Below are positions 20,926-33,399 of a DNA stretch of 64,000 nt, piece by piece (within the stretch, counting starts at the first letter, position 1; each line of letters starts with the position of its first letter). Source of the DNA: Lindgomyces ingoldianus (Eukaryota; Ascomycota; Dothideomycetes; Pleosporales; Lindgomycetaceae); the NCBI RefSeq assembly GCF_010093535.1, contig NW_022985178.1, positions 214,505-278,504 on the forward strand, in the 5' to 3' direction. The notes under the pieces were generated by a model. It ran no database searches. It saw only the letters and a program-made list of their open reading frames with translations, and was not told where the DNA came from. Both the position numbers and the translations under genes were made by a program.

Positions 20926-23900
20926 CTAGGCCTACATCCCGTCGATGAATCACTGCTCCACGTCACCAAGTCGGCTCTATTCGCTACTTTTACCTACATT
21001 CACAATGAGTGCTCACTCTGTAGAGCTAATGGAAGATGGCTCGAGTTGCGAAAGCCACTTCCCCGAAGTACTATGATCACTAGAACATATTACATCACAA
21101 TTCAGACACCAAGGCATTAGCAAGCGTGATTAAGTCCCAATTTTCCAGAAGAGACGCCGTTTCCCGCCATTTCCCCGTTATTATATACTAGGTACTTTTC
21201 ACCCGTAACGCCGGAGAACACTCCATCACGTCGGCTTAGGCTTTTACTTGCTACTAGAGGCTTAGCGAAAAGTATGTTGGACATCTGCTTTAGCGTTTTA
21301 AATGCGTTACTAACAGTGGTAATGTTCCGGTCCAACGGCATCAACATTTGCATTGATGAAGGTGAAAATTAGGGCGTGTTCCTTGCTGGCAGGATGTCAT
21401 GGCATCCCGATCCAGTTTCTTTAAGAGAGTGCTCAACAAGAATGGAAGGGGGAGGATAAGGAATTGAAGCTGCTAGAAGATGACCCTGGAGTACTTATCC
21501 TCTATATTCAGTTCATATGTACGGGACTCCCGCTGCTGGTAGAGTATTCCTGGAACCTGTCGATATTGAGAGCGATAACGAGGCCAACAGTGATACTAAT
21601 CACGGTAATCCAGACCTCAAGAAGATCTAGCTCGAGGACGAAACATATCGCGCTGCCATGGCTAAGTCCCAAACGTTATACAGGCTCGTCGTCCTTTACA
21701 GTAAGTTCCAAGATCAAGGGGCAGAGGATGATATTCACCCGGTTAATTTCTAAAACTGCCACATCTACCTAATACTTTCCATGCATTCGCAGCATCTATG
21801 ATGAAGCCCCCAAATCAAGCAAAATGAGGGCGTTGGTTGGGACTAATACGTGGATCATTCTTGATCTGACTGGATCAGCTAAGGAATCTGCGTCCATGAT
21901 GCAAAGGACTCCTTTTCCGATATGCTAATTGGATGGCCGGAAGCGTTTTAGTTTCTGGGTATGCGGACAAGCTGCGTACTGCCGCTGCTAATTCCCGTAA
22001 GAAGTGCAGAAGCGTCAACCAGTCCACGAGTTCGGGGGGAGGCAAGAGGTGAGTCTCATTTTATATTCAATGAGAGTTTAGGCGATGGGGCAGCATTGTC
22101 AAATGCCGGTGTAGCAATTATGACGGAGGCATATTGGAGATGTATTGATCTTCCGGAGCTCTTACTATAATTCAGTAAAAGAGTTAAATGATCTTTCTTA
22201 GTGTACTGTAGAAAGGGCCAATATATTTGAAGTCAAGCGGGAAATGGTACCATAGAAACTGCCTGGTATTCTACGGACTGATCCCTCCAGTGAAACTAGT
22301 TGCGGCTTACGTTTCTTACGTAGAGACAGGGACTGATACACTCAGGCATATTAAGGCCTCCTTCACCTTGGATCTAGTGCCATATTTACACCTCCCTTGT
22401 AGCCGTTTCTTTCTCGTACAGGGCTCTAGGTGGTGATCCAAGATATGTTGTTCCAATTCTGACTGCTGGGAGAAACTCTATAGTCCTACCCGGCCGCAAC
22501 CAAAGGATGGACATGGAATCGCCCCTTGGACAATCTGAGCTCTACTACTGCCTGCTATAGTCACATGCTGCCCGCTAAGAAGCTTGCTGCCTAGCTTACT
22601 CCTTTGTCTATATAAACCCTTTAGCAATTAAATTAATTCTTCATGGCCTTGGTGGTTCAAAAAGCTTCACAGCGGTACAGGTATCTATTTTTCCAAAGGT
22701 GGATATCGTACCAGCTTGGCAGGGCCTAACAGAGCAGCAGACAAGATGCCAGCCACATCGCTAGCTACAATCTAAGTCACAAGCTCGCTCTATAATTCGG
22801 CCAAAGAGATATTCAGAGTTGCAAAGAACCACGTCACCTTACTCCCGCCGAATTTCATCGCAATTTCCTTCCTGTATTTGTCCTTTGCCAGGCAGCGAAA
22901 ACTATGGGCTAACTACTACAGTTGAGTGCGCAAAAGCCAATGACAGGTGGTAAAATCAAGTCAATCTTGCACAGCGCGGCGTCTGGTAACGATATTCCAA
23001 TAGGTATTGTAGTTTTAGCCTTACAAGGAGCATGAGTTATGAAAGAAGTGATGCATTGGGGACTGAGGGTCCGAGGAGCTATATGATTTATATAGTATGA
23101 TGAGACGCCAAGCCCAAGGTTGATCGGGCAGCCCACCGTAGAGCCTTCCGGCTTACAGTGTGAGTTCTAGCTACATAGACTAAGATTTAAAACTTTCAGG
23201 ACCTAATCGAGATCACGATAATGGGGCCAGTAGTACTTACCGTCCCAGACCTACTCTCCCTATCACACAGGACGCAGTTCAATACAGGGATGACCGAGGT
23301 TGCATACAAGCTTCAAACATACTAGAGCCCTATACTACGGTTGCCAGTCATCTGTGCATTTGATATGCACGCCATAAGGGGCAGTGTGACTACGCGGGGC
23401 ACTGAAACTTAGCTGCCCCCCGCGAGCTACAGTTGGTTGTGGGACAAAAAGGATCAAAGAGTTCGTCGCAATCATAAACATGAGCAGGAGCCACTGGATG
23501 GTTGTCTAGATCATACCATCCAGGTTGATCTAGATGTACAACAGCTTTCTGGAATACAAACCTGAGGCAACGAAAATAACGATTCAGACCTTAATACATC
23601 AAGTAGTCTTGGCTACGAAAGACAAGCATTGGGCAACAGGGTCCCAGGGCTGGCAAGTCATAAAAGTCAGCTCTCAGATGCAAACAAATTCCTTTGATTT
23701 GTGGGGTCTACGCGGTTATGGAGGCAGCAGAAACCAGCATTGAAAGAGACATCTCAACGCTAGGGACTAGAGAAGTGGACCCTACGCGACTTATATGGGC
23801 GACGATTTTGCGAGATAATCTCAGTTGAAGGGGACGGAGAATGGAATGAACCTATCACGTCTCTCTAACAACAGTTGCAACAAGTTGAGGCCAAAAAAAT

Positions 23901-24831
23901 ACAACGCAAAGTAACCCTGCTCCCAACATTCCGCTTAAAGAAGCATAAACTTGATAAAGATAGGCGAGAGAGAGCCGATCAACAGCATGGAGATAGCCAG
24001 AAGCCCTACGAACTCTGGTTTGAACTCATTTCAGGACGTATTTAATTTCTGTGATCGACTGCTTGGGTCGTGTCCGTATTCGACCGTATTCGACCGTATT
24101 CGGCGTTCAGTTACAGCCCTCTGCGTGAGCTGTACTACTCACTATTGTATTCGGGCTAACACAGGTTCTTCGTAACCCCCATAATTGCTATTCTCCAGCG
24201 TCTTGGGTAGAGATGTCTAGAAGATACTAAAATTGAGGATAGGAGAGGAATAGCTCCAATCTAGGAGATAATGAACTCTTAGACAGCTTCAAGGGCCCTA
24301 ACTCGAGTGAAAACAATGGATACAACGGCGAGCATAACTGGCCCTTGGGATGGAAGAAAATTACGAAGGGGGCAAGGTAAGGCGGGGAAAGTGGTTGGCA
24401 GTTTCGATGTGGATTCGTGCACCTCCCGGTGGTTTAAAGGAATGGAGAGGCAATAGCCCTTGAGACGTTTTTTTAAGGCATTTGTACAGCCAGAGAAGAC
24501 AACGGTAGGTCTTTGTCTGTGTGCGAATGCTGATTGCTGGAAGAAAATGAGAGGTTTGCTGCTGATAATATGATCCATCGACCTTGGCCCCGTGAAAGCC
24601 CCGGCCACGCTAATTAACCTTTCAACCGAGTCGGATGACCGCTGCATCCTCCTAAGCAACAGTAGTTAAGCCAGCACAGGCCCGTTATCATAATCTTTTT
24701 TCAACCCACTCACCCGCAATCTTGGTTTTCCAACAAGAGGTAAAACTACCTCAAGCACTTTTCTTTTACACACCTTTCTTTATTCGATATCTGGGCTGAG
24801 GTCCTCCCAGTCTTCCCCGCTTTGTGGCGTT
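20926..24831. other. Gene-poor island with decayed sequence
   Basis: About 3.9 kb with frequent stops on all frames. Apart from the BTB remnant at 21399-21775, I recognise nothing. A short direct repeat (GTATTCGACC three times, the last imperfect) is at 24077-24105. The last part (24660-24831) should hold the promoter of the monooxygenase gene. Confidence 0.5.
21399..21775 (+). pseudogene. Decayed BTB/POZ-domain gene fragment
   Basis: The first frame reads ASRSSFFKRVLNK, the typical BTB/POZ segment after the first strands. A one-base frame change then leads into EWKGEDKELKLLEDDP and YIQFICTG, which correspond to the FKEA..., L-EDDP and Y-YTG parts of fungal BTB proteins. Further on, in yet another frame and interrupted by stops, come SDNEANSDTNHGNPDLKK and YRLVVLYSKFQDQGAEDD. 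The latter resembles the LVxLYxxGDKxQ segment after the BTB core. Frameshifts and in-frame stops show it is broken. The N-terminal part is missing or unrecognisable. Confidence 0.6.
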
Positions 24832-26810
24832 ATGGATGAAGCGGATTTAGTCGTCGTTGGCGCCGGTATGTGTTCCATTTTGCAGATTTCCTTTGCACAT
24901 CTAGCATCTATCTTAATGATAGGACTAAAGTAGTACTGGAATCCTATGCGACGAGGACTTCTCTTCTTCGTTCTACATTTCGTTGAAATTGGTGAAGCGG
25001 ACACATAAAATAACTGAGTTACATTTCCTCCTATCTCTTCGCTCTTCTCATTAACTACGCAGGGCTCTACGGGATCACGGCTGCTGCGACCTATCATCGT
25101 CTTCATCCAACAGCCCGTATCTTCCTTCTGGAATCGGCGCCATCGATCGGCGGACCATGGGCTCCTCATCGGATATTTCCAGGCCTCAAGACGAACAATC
25201 TTTGGGGCACCTATGCAAATCCTGATTTTCCCATGGATGAAGAAGAATTTGGAGTCAAGAAAGGGGAGCATGTACCGGCGGAGAAAGTAACGGAGTATCT
25301 CAACGCGCTGATTAGGGAGTATGATATTTCGGCTTGTGTGAGGCTGAACACGAAAGTTGAAGTGGTGGAGCAACTCGAAACGGGGTGGAAATTGCACTGC
25401 ATATCCAACTCTACCGACGCCACGAACTCTTCCTTCATCAACACAGCCAAACTCATACTCTCCACTGGCTTAACGAACCGCCCGTCTATCCCTCATTGGC
25501 CCACTTCCGAAAATTTTACGCCTCCAGTGATCCATTCTGCTAACTTCCCTGTGCATTATTCCAACGTTGTCAAGCCAAACGCACATACTCTCGTTATCGG
25601 TAGTGCAAAATCGGCATGGGACACTGCTTATGCTTGCGCTGCATCCCCCTCTTCAACCGCGACGATGCTCATACGGCCATCGGGGAAAGGTCCAGTGTGG
25701 ATGTCACCGCCTTACGTTACGCCCCTTAGCCTGTGGCTTGAGAAGCTCGTATTTACGCGATTTTTTGGGTTCATGTCTCCGTGCCCTTTCGCGGAGGCTT
25801 CTGGATTCGAAGGACTGATTCGGAGATTTTTGCACAGAACATGGATTGGAAGGAAGATCGTTGGGGCGTTCTGGGGTATCCTGGGCGATGATGTGGTGGA
25901 GCTAAACAAGCTCAATGAACACCCTGAAACGAAGAAGCTGAGGCCTTGGCGGGACGCTTTTGAGGTCGGGAACGCGCTGAGCATCTTGAACTACCCGACA
26001 GACTTCTTTGACCTCGTCAAAGAGGGCAGGATTAAGGTTGCCATCGACGAGGTCGAGAGATTAGGCAAGGGCAAAGAAGTGGTACTAAAGAGTGGGGACA
26101 AGATGGAAGTTGATGCGGTGGTTTGCGCAACTGGATGGGAGATCGGTGGGTCCTTGAAATTTCTCCCAACGGGCATTGAGAAAGAGTTGGGTCTACCTAC
26201 GAGGATCCCTCCAGATGCTGGTGATGCGGCTCTCGTAAAGAAAGTTGAGAATGACCTCCTGACCAATTTCCCGTACCTCAAGGAGCGGGACTCAAGCAAG
26301 CTCCACCACCCAGATCCCACATTCAAGAATACGCCAACGATAGACCCCAGTCAACAACCTTACCGCCTCCACCGCTTCCTGGTACCTCAGTCTGACTTCC
26401 AACGCCGTTCCATCGGTTTCGCAGGTGCTCTTATGTCTCTTGGCAACGCATCATGCGCCTATCTGCAATCGCTCTGGCTTACTGCATACTTTGACGGCAC
26501 CTTGCCTCTCCCAATTACACCTCCAGAACAACTCAAATACGAGACCTACCGCGATACACAATACTGCGTTGTCCGGAACGCTATGGGATATGGCAACAAG
26601 TTCCCTGATTTGGTGTTCGATTCTCTCCCATATTTTGATCGGTTGATGCACGACTTGGGATTTGCGGGTAAGAGGAAGGGGAATTTATTGGGGATGACGA
26701 ATTGGGCTGCTGAGTGTTTTAAGAGTTATGGGCCGGAGGACTATAAGGGTCTGCTTGTTGAATGGGAGAGGAAGGTGGAGAGTGAGAATGAAGGAAAGAA
26801 GGACGTATAG
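24832..26810 (+). CDS. Flavin-containing monooxygenase-like enzyme (593 aa)
   Basis: Exon 1 (24832-24865) codes for only MDEADLVVVGA plus one base. After a 197-bp intron (GTATGT ... TTAACTACGCAG) exon 2 runs 25063-26810. The join rebuilds the FAD dinucleotide fold VVVGAGLYGITAA. Then come LESAPSIGGPW and an FMO/BVMO-like segment (FPGLKTNNLWGTY). The second nucleotide fold, LVIGSAKSAWDTAYACAA (about residue 200), is the fungal variant of the NADPH site. DAVVCATGWEIGG corresponds to the ATG-containing motif of FMOs. The family oxidises N, S or C centres of small molecules with NADPH and O2. The substrate cannot be read from the sequence. It stands alone beside a decayed island, and no other biosynthetic genes adjoin it. 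Confidence 0.88.
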
Positions 26811-26950
26811 TAGGCTATTCTGAGATCCAACGCAATCAATTGATGGAGATGTGGAAATTAAATGGGGGTGTACTAGAAGTCTCACCGCTCAATCAATATT
26901 CCACTGCGGATTGAGGAGATATGTGGAACACATGGTGATGAACATGTATC

Positions 26951-27762
26951 TTGGGAAGTAGGCTCCAAATGATGTTCACGTTTCGACCTCATAGAACTTC
27001 TTGCTCTAGTCAGCTGAAGGAGGATCGCCATTACCCGAATATCCAAATTCTGGCAAAGAACACCCGATTACGTGATCTCAAGTTGCTCGATTTTGACCTT
27101 CTTGTGCGTAATCCTTCCGGGTGGGTGGCGTTAGCAGAGTAGCGTGCACATTGGCCATGCATCCACAGCAGTGGTTCGGGAGCCTCGTTGCACTTTATTC
27201 TATTTTGGATTGTAAAGACGCTGTCCGCGGATTCAATGCCATCCTATGCAATCCGAACCATGTTCCATCCTAATATCAGACACCTATGCCCCAAATCTTT
27301 GGTCACCTCATGCTTCCTCGATGTATGTATACCTTTTTCTAGTTACAGCTCTCAATCAGGTTAAGGCATAAATCGAAAGTGACAGGAGATGCAGATACAG
27401 TTGTACGACATCCGAATCATCCACTGGCCATTCGATGGCGGTGTTTCGGCACTCTTCCACGTTCTGTCTAGGGAAGCTCGGAAGAAGGGGAATCAGTATG
27501 CGAGGGCGATTGTGTTGACTAGGTACGGTTCGCGGTTGTAGTCTTAGCCTACGTGCATGATGATGATCCTATTGAAGCTTGGAACATAGCATTAGCGTTT
27601 GAGTACAGATTAAAGATGCTCAGGGGAGTGGAACTTACTTCATTTGATTGTACTCCGATACGAGGATCTCCTTGCTGGGAGCCAAAGTGGTGGTTCTATA
27701 CTTCTGTAATGTGCGGGCAAAGCTTGCAAAGCTTGCCTAGATTTGGATTGTGCTGTTATTAG
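26951..27762 (+). pseudogene. Possible F-box/LRR-like coding remnants
   Basis: Three short frames read like protein but do not join cleanly. Near 27030-27140 is NIQILAKNTRLRDLKLLDF, which resembles an LRR/F-box repeat. At 27238-27324 a frame with ATG ends at GTATGTATAC. After an acceptor-like GTGACAG near 27386, a frame includes YDIRIIHWPFDGGVSALFHV and REARKKGNQYARAIVLT. A third frame follows (VHDDDPIEAWNIALAFEYR) after a change of phase. This may be a gene with several introns that I cannot resolve, or a decayed F-box-type gene. The evidence is weak. Confidence 0.3.
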
Positions 27763-28938
27763 CCAAAGGTGGCGCATGGTGTGGAGAAGGCTGATTGAAG
27801 TCCAGTAGTTCACCGCCACTTGGTGAGTTGGGAACAATGAATGATGCGGGTAATGTGACTCATCTATCCACTCCTTTTCTGAGGCCAAAAATATGTACCC
27901 TCTCGGGCCCTCATTCTTGCTTTCTTCCTGCCTTCACCTTGCTTCCGTCCATCATCTCTAATTTACCAGACCCCTCCAACATCCATAGGAAGAAATAAAC
28001 ACATCGGAGAACTAAAAGGAGGAGGGAAGGGCAGCTCCTGTTCACCACTAAGCCATAAGGATAGAAGACTTGCTTCGCCTTCAATTATATTGTGAGTATT
28101 GAAGACCTGATCTTCCTTCACGGCGCTGATCTGGGATATTGTAATAGGGCCTTCTCAAAGCTGACCTATGTTGTTGCGGACTTTATAAGGCTAGCCAGCT
28201 GCAGACGAGTACGACCCAGGGCGGGCTCAAGCCGGCTGCCTTCGACACCAACAGCTCTCGCCGTTGGTATGCCGAACCTGATCCACAACAGCGCTGAGGT
28301 AAGCTCCAAACACGATGACATAGCACCCAAACACGCTCAGACCACGTTGTTCTTCACCCAAATCTCCGTATTGCACGCCCGTATATGATGATTTCTCTCC
28401 AAAGTTCCCATAATCTCAAAGCAGCTTGGGGTAGCGAGGACTTTCAAGAGGTCGGACTGCCTTATATGCAGAATTCCAGACCTCAATGACCTAGCCGAGA
28501 GCCCCCCGGTTCGATCCCACGAAAGTGAGAGAAGGTTAGAGCCAGAGAAAGCTTGTGAGAAGTTTTCTGGATACCTTCAAGGTGGTATTTCTTTGCAGTT
28601 TGGTTTACATTTTGTGTAGTCTTTTTGGCTCATTTTGAGGTAGGGAAAAAGACATAGACAGCGCTTCGTCCTTAAGTCCGAGGAGGTTGCGAGAAAAAGA
28701 GTGGAGACAGAGGAAGGATTGGAGAAGGATCTGAGAAAGATTAAATGGCACTCTACCTTATCGACACGATAATACGCTCTTAGTTCTTACACCTAGTAGA
28801 TACTAGGAGTATTGCACATGCCTTTTTGATTCCTGATCCTTCCTTCCTTGCCAAATACCCTAGATACGCTCGGTGCTCAGCACCTTGAGGGGGGGAAATC
28901 CGCCATGACGCATAACGACCTAATGTATTCCGTCGTCA
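27763..28938. other. Intergenic, nothing recognised
   Basis: No frame with a domain or a good splice structure. A GGTTCGATCCC string near 28508 resembles a tRNA T-loop, but the flanking stems do not pair. Confidence 0.5.
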
Positions 28939-29835
28939 CTATTCCCTTAGCGACAGAGTTTCCTCTAACGTCGACTCGATGTCCTCCGATTCTACTCGAA
29001 GTTCTCGAAGGAGGCGTCTTGATTGTGAAATGTCTCCAGCCGGAGGCTCGGTGCAATTTCTCAAGAAATCTTTAGATTCGTAGAACTCGGACATCTCGCC
29101 GTTCGGCCTTCCGGAGGTCACCACGATTGTCACACCTTTCTTCTGGAATAGCTCACTAAAGGGCTGTACTGCAGAATATCTCGGAAGACGAAGCAGGTGT
29201 AGTTTTTCGAAATGGAGAAGATTTCGGAGAATATAGTGAGACAACGAGTTGTAGGACTGAATGGCGTCACTCTCAACACAGTCCTCTTCATAGATCTGAC
29301 ATATCAGACCGAGATCTGTGACATGCGACCGCGCCAAAGGGCTAAGCCGAGCGAGCCATTTCTGGGTCGCATAAGCCTGGTACCTCCCTCGGGGGCAGGG
29401 CCCACTCAGGAGCCGGAAGTTGCGTCCGCGATATAGGACGGGAATAGACTCGCGATAGATTTGTTTATTGACATGAATCAAGTGTGCTGAAGGTCGTCTT
29501 TCAAGCTCTCGTTGGGAAGCCGGACGTAGTATGTTGAAGAGGCCCCATAGTTCATGCAGGATCCACAAGGGGTCCTGCTTGGAGGCAAATTGAACCTCCG
29601 GTTCTTGACACACGTAACGTGTGTATATGTGATCTTTCTTCTGTTTAGGGCAGCCGCACATGTCGAGCTGATACGGAGTGAACGTGAGAGAGTCGGGGTT
29701 TTGAAGATACGGCCAGGAGAGCTGGTAGTTGATTGTTGTGACATCTTGAGGATGTGGAGAAAGTAGGTGTGAGTAAACCCTTTGACGCAGTTCGAGTGGG
29801 AGGAGAAGGAATAACGAGAGACGATCTAAGTCCAT
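28939..29835 (-). CDS. 2EXR/F-box-like domain protein (298 aa)
   Basis: One exon with ATG at 29835. It opens with a typical fungal LLPLELRQRVYSHLL helix, the start of the 2EXR-type (F-box-like) domain found in large families in filamentous fungi. Later come AHLIHVNKQIYRESIPVLY and YRGRNFRLL, the usual LxVNKQI-xEA-xxLY pattern. The C-terminal third is charged and helical. The function of these proteins is largely unknown; some resemble F-box adaptors. The gene diverges from the mitochondrial IF-2 gene across about 425 bp. Confidence 0.82.
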   Translation of the reverse strand: MDLDRLSLFLLLPLELRQRVYSHLLSPHPQDVTTINYQLSWPYLQNPDSLTFTPYQLDMCGCPKQKKDHIYTRYVCQEPEVQFASKQDPLWILHELWGLFNILRPASQRELERRPSAHLIHVNKQIYRESIPVLYRGRNFRLLSGPCPRGRYQAYATQKWLARLSPLARSHVTDLGLICQIYEEDCVESDAIQSYNSLSHYILRNLLHFEKLHLLRLPRYSAVQPFSELFQKKGVTIVVTSGRPNGEMSEFYESKDFLRNCTEPPAGDISQSRRLLRELRVESEDIESTLEETLSLRE

Positions 29836-30260
29836 TGATGGTCTCCAGGCTAAGATGTAGATGAATTCTAATGATGAGATAGGGATGCTTGTGGTCTTTA
29901 TACAAACCTCGCTGAAGAGTCAAGTGAATCGACTGGAGTTTGAAAATGCAAGATGGAAACACAGGGGTGAGACTTATGCTAATAATAAGAAACCATACAG
30001 CATACCGCGTACGCAAGGCGACAAATGGCCATGATTGAAAGCTTACGAAATGCCAGATGGGGATGCTGTGACAGCCTGTTTGCTAAATATATGATTCAGC
30101 TTGAAGATGACGACGTGAAGAGTGCGTAGCTGACGAGGAAGTGTGAAGTGGCGCGAGCTGACTAAGGGGCCTCGGGACTTTCCCGGATCGAATCACTATC
30201 TTCGAGACTTTTTGGGGGCTCAGGACACCAGGGTATCTTCAACTCAACGTGTCGAAAGCC
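29836..30260. other. Divergent promoter, 2EXR gene / IF-2 gene
   Basis: Shared upstream region of two outward-read genes. No coding signal and no clear TATA box are visible. Confidence 0.5.
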
Positions 30261-33200
30261 ATGTCGAATACGCGGGTGTTGCGGGTAAGACGAATTGACA
30301 TGCTCTAATGACGGCTTATTAACACTAATTGTAGGTTTCTTCAACCCGCGATGTTTGCATATTCTGCACTACCCGACAATTCACGGTCGATGGGATTAAT
30401 TATATCCCTCTAACTACATTTCCAGCTCGATCCCAGCGGAGACATCTCAATTCGTCGAGCAAAGCCCCTCAGTATGCTGCCGAAGGCCAAGTCTTCCGCG
30501 AGGAGCCTCAGCGCATGACGCAGGCCGAAAGAATGCGACAGCAGATGATGGCGAACCCTAGATACACCGCTTCCCGTCAGCAGACAACTTATGTCTCACC
30601 AGCGGAGAGAGCGAGAGCTGCACTACAAGCTGCGCACCCGGCAAGAGTGCAGGCGCAATCGCAGCGACAGGGTCTGCAAGATCAATTTCCAAGAGCTCCT
30701 GTCAACATGGTGAGGAGAGTCATACCTGGGGGTGACCCTCTGCGAAATACTCGTTACCGAGTCAATATGGATTCGAGAGGACCTCCAGTTTCCAGCACAC
30801 CCGAATTTGGTTCTGTAGGGCACCTGAGGCGAAGAAACAACCCTCAGGCTAAAACGGCCTGGAATGCTGCGCCGAGTCGAGAATTACCACAGCCCATGAG
30901 TACCCAACCCACGAAGCGGAAGTGGGCCCAGGGAGACCTAGAGCAAATGCTAGGAGCGAACTCAAACCTGCCAAGAAGAGAGCTCCCAAGGTCTCACATC
31001 CCTCTGACGAGAAAAATGAGTACGCCGATGAAATGCTTCCATTGCGGGCAGCAGGGTCACCGGACCCAAGATTGTCTTCTGAAACCTGTTGTCAGGCAGC
31101 CGGAACCCGCCCAGCAGCGAGAAGGCGCTCTGGCAGACGCAGCAGAGGCCTGGATCCGCAAGCAACGTACCAGGTCAGATGAGCCGTTAAGTGCTGAGCA
31201 AGCGCGGTACGAGGAGGAAGGGAGGCGGCGTGACACGAGCATGTCTGATAGGAGGAGGAGTCGCTTCGTTATGGAGGATGAAATTGACTTGGAATCTAGA
31301 GGGGCCCGCAACCAATATGAAGAGCCCGAACCGCGCCGACGAGGGAAAGTTGAACGCAGAGGTCGCGGCCGCGTGATGCAAGCGGAAGATGAGGATTTAG
31401 AAGAAGAGTACACGAATAAGGCTGAGCGAAAACGACAGCGGAAAGAAGCGAAGAAGAGAGCTCAATTAGAAAAGGCGGAGCCAACTCCTGTCTATCTACC
31501 AGAGTATATCAGCGTCGCAAATCTTGCTTCCGTGCTTAAGATGCGCGTTGAAGATTTCGTCAAGAAACTTGAAGACCTGGGCTTCGAGGATGTGCAGAAC
31601 GATCATATTCTCAACGCGGAACACGCCGGTCTGATTGCCCAGGAGTACAACTTTGAACCTATCATTCAGGCCAAGGGCGAGGATGGCGATATATATGCTG
31701 CGCCTGCGCGTAGCCCCGAAGACTATGCCAAACTACCTCCTCGGCCACCTGTTGTGACGATTATGGGTCATGTCGACCACGGAAAAACCACAATTCTGGA
31801 CTACATCCGCAAATCGAGCGTTGCTGCAACCGAGTTTGGTGGTATTACCCAGCATATTGGAGCCTTCAGCGTTCCTTTAGTCTCAGGAAAGAAAATCACG
31901 TTCCTCGACACTCCCGGTCACGCCGCATTTGAAACCATGCGCGCGCGTGGAGCTAACGTTACAGACATTGTCGTTCTCGTCGTTGCTGCTGACGATTCTG
32001 TAATGCCCCAGACCATCGAAGCCATCAAGCATGCACAAGCCGCCAAAGTCCCTATCATCGTTGCCATAAACAAGATCGATAAAGAGCAAGCGCACCCTGA
32101 TCGCGTGAAGCAAGATCTCGGCCGTCATGGAGTTGAAGTTGAGGAGTATGGTGGCGATGTTCAGACTGTCTTAGTCAGCGGAAAGACTGGTCAAGGTATT
32201 CCCGATTTGGAAGAAGCCATTTCTCTGCAATCCGAAGTCTTGGACCATCGTGCGGATCCGGAGGCAAACGTTGAGGGATGGGTTCTGGAAGGTACAACGA
32301 AGAAGTCTGGAAAAGTCGCTACGGTACTCGTTCGCAATGGTACTCTTCGACAGGGAGACATCCTCGTTGCTGGAACTACCTGGACTCGTGTGAGGGCCCT
32401 CCGCAATGAAGCAGGTGCCGCTGTTAAAGAAATTGGGCCTGGTATGCCCGTCGAGGTCGATGGTTGGCGAGAACAGCCCATCGCGGGCGACGAAGCCCTG
32501 CAAGCTTCCTCTGAGCAACAGGCTGCCCAGATCGCAGATCTCAGAACAGAGAAACTCGAACGCTTACAAATGGCCAAGGACATGGAGGCTATCAACGAGA
32601 CTCGACGTCTCGAAGCCGAGCGCCGCGAAGCCGATGAAGCCGCCGCAAAAGCCGCCAAAGCTGGAGAGACTATTCCCGAAGAAGTTCTCAAGAAAGAGAG
32701 TGGCCCTGAAATTGTCAGCTTCATCGTCAAAGCCGACGTCTCTGGTTCCGCGGAAGCAGTCGTCGACTCTATTACCGCAATCGGCAACAACGAAGTCGGC
32801 GCCCGCATTCTCCGCTCTGGCGTTGGCTCACCCTCCGAATTCGACGTCCAGCACGCAGCAGATGCGGGCGGTCACATCGTCAACTTCAATACCATCATTC
32901 AACCCAACATTGCTGCCATGGCTGAAGGAAAGGGCGTCAAGATCCTCGACTCAAACATCATCTACCGCGTCGTCGAAAACGTCAAGGCCCTCATGTCGGA
33001 AAAACTCTCCCCTAAGATCACGCAACGCGTAACCGGCGAAGCAGAAATTGCTGCAGCCTTCGAAATTGGTCTTGGAGGGAGAAAGAAGCTAAGGGTTGCG
33101 GGGAGTAAGGTTAGGAATGGAGCTGTTGTGAAAGGAACAAAGGTGCGGGTGTTGAGGAAGGAGGAGGTGGTTTTTGATGGTATGTTTAACGCACTGACTT

Positions 33201-33399
33201 TGTTCTGTATCCTTGTATGAGAGAGGTGAATTGCTGACATTAAGCAGGTATATTATCGTCCCTGAAGAGCCAGAAGAAAGACGTCCATGAGATGCGCAAG
33301 GATACCGAATGTGGTATTGCGTTTGAAGGGTGGGAAGCTTTTGAAGTTGGAGATAAGTTGCAGTGTTATGAGGAAAAGAGTGAGAAGAGGACTTTGTAA
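30261..33399 (+). CDS. IFM1: Mitochondrial translation initiation factor IF-2
   Basis: Exons 30261-30284, 30335-33179 and 33248-33399 (1006 aa). Introns are 50 bp (GTAAGA ... TTGTAG) and 68 bp (GTATGT ... TTAAGCAG), and phases fit. IF-2 is a GTPase that places formyl-Met-tRNA on mitochondrial ribosomes. A basic presequence-like N-terminus is followed by a disordered region. This region contains a CCHC zinc knuckle, [14 protein letters not shown] (about residues 242-255), and a Lys/Glu/Arg-rich segment. The IF2-N-like region ([20 protein letters not shown]) precedes the G domain: P-loop GHVDHGKTT (from about residue 485), G2 [10 protein letters not shown]3 DTPGH, G4 NKID. Domains II-IV follow, with a long charged helix ([19 protein letters not shown]) in the middle. 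Exon 3 supplies the last conserved part, [15 protein letters not shown]. Exon 1 is only 8 codons and is the least certain part; an alternative start is the ATG at 30515. Confidence 0.95.

Noticed and set aside
22909..23743. Short frames in the gene-poor island
   Set aside because: Fragments of 60-75 codons with no recognisable family and no splice context; probably decayed or random sequence.
28430..28530. tRNA-like string (GGTTCGATCCC)
   Set aside because: The T-loop-like core is present, but the T-stem, anticodon arm and acceptor stem cannot be paired around it.
32191..32808. 205-codon minus-strand frame inside the IF-2 gene
   Set aside because: Ser/Arg/Ala-rich mirror of the charged IF-2 linker. 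The plus strand is clearly coding there.
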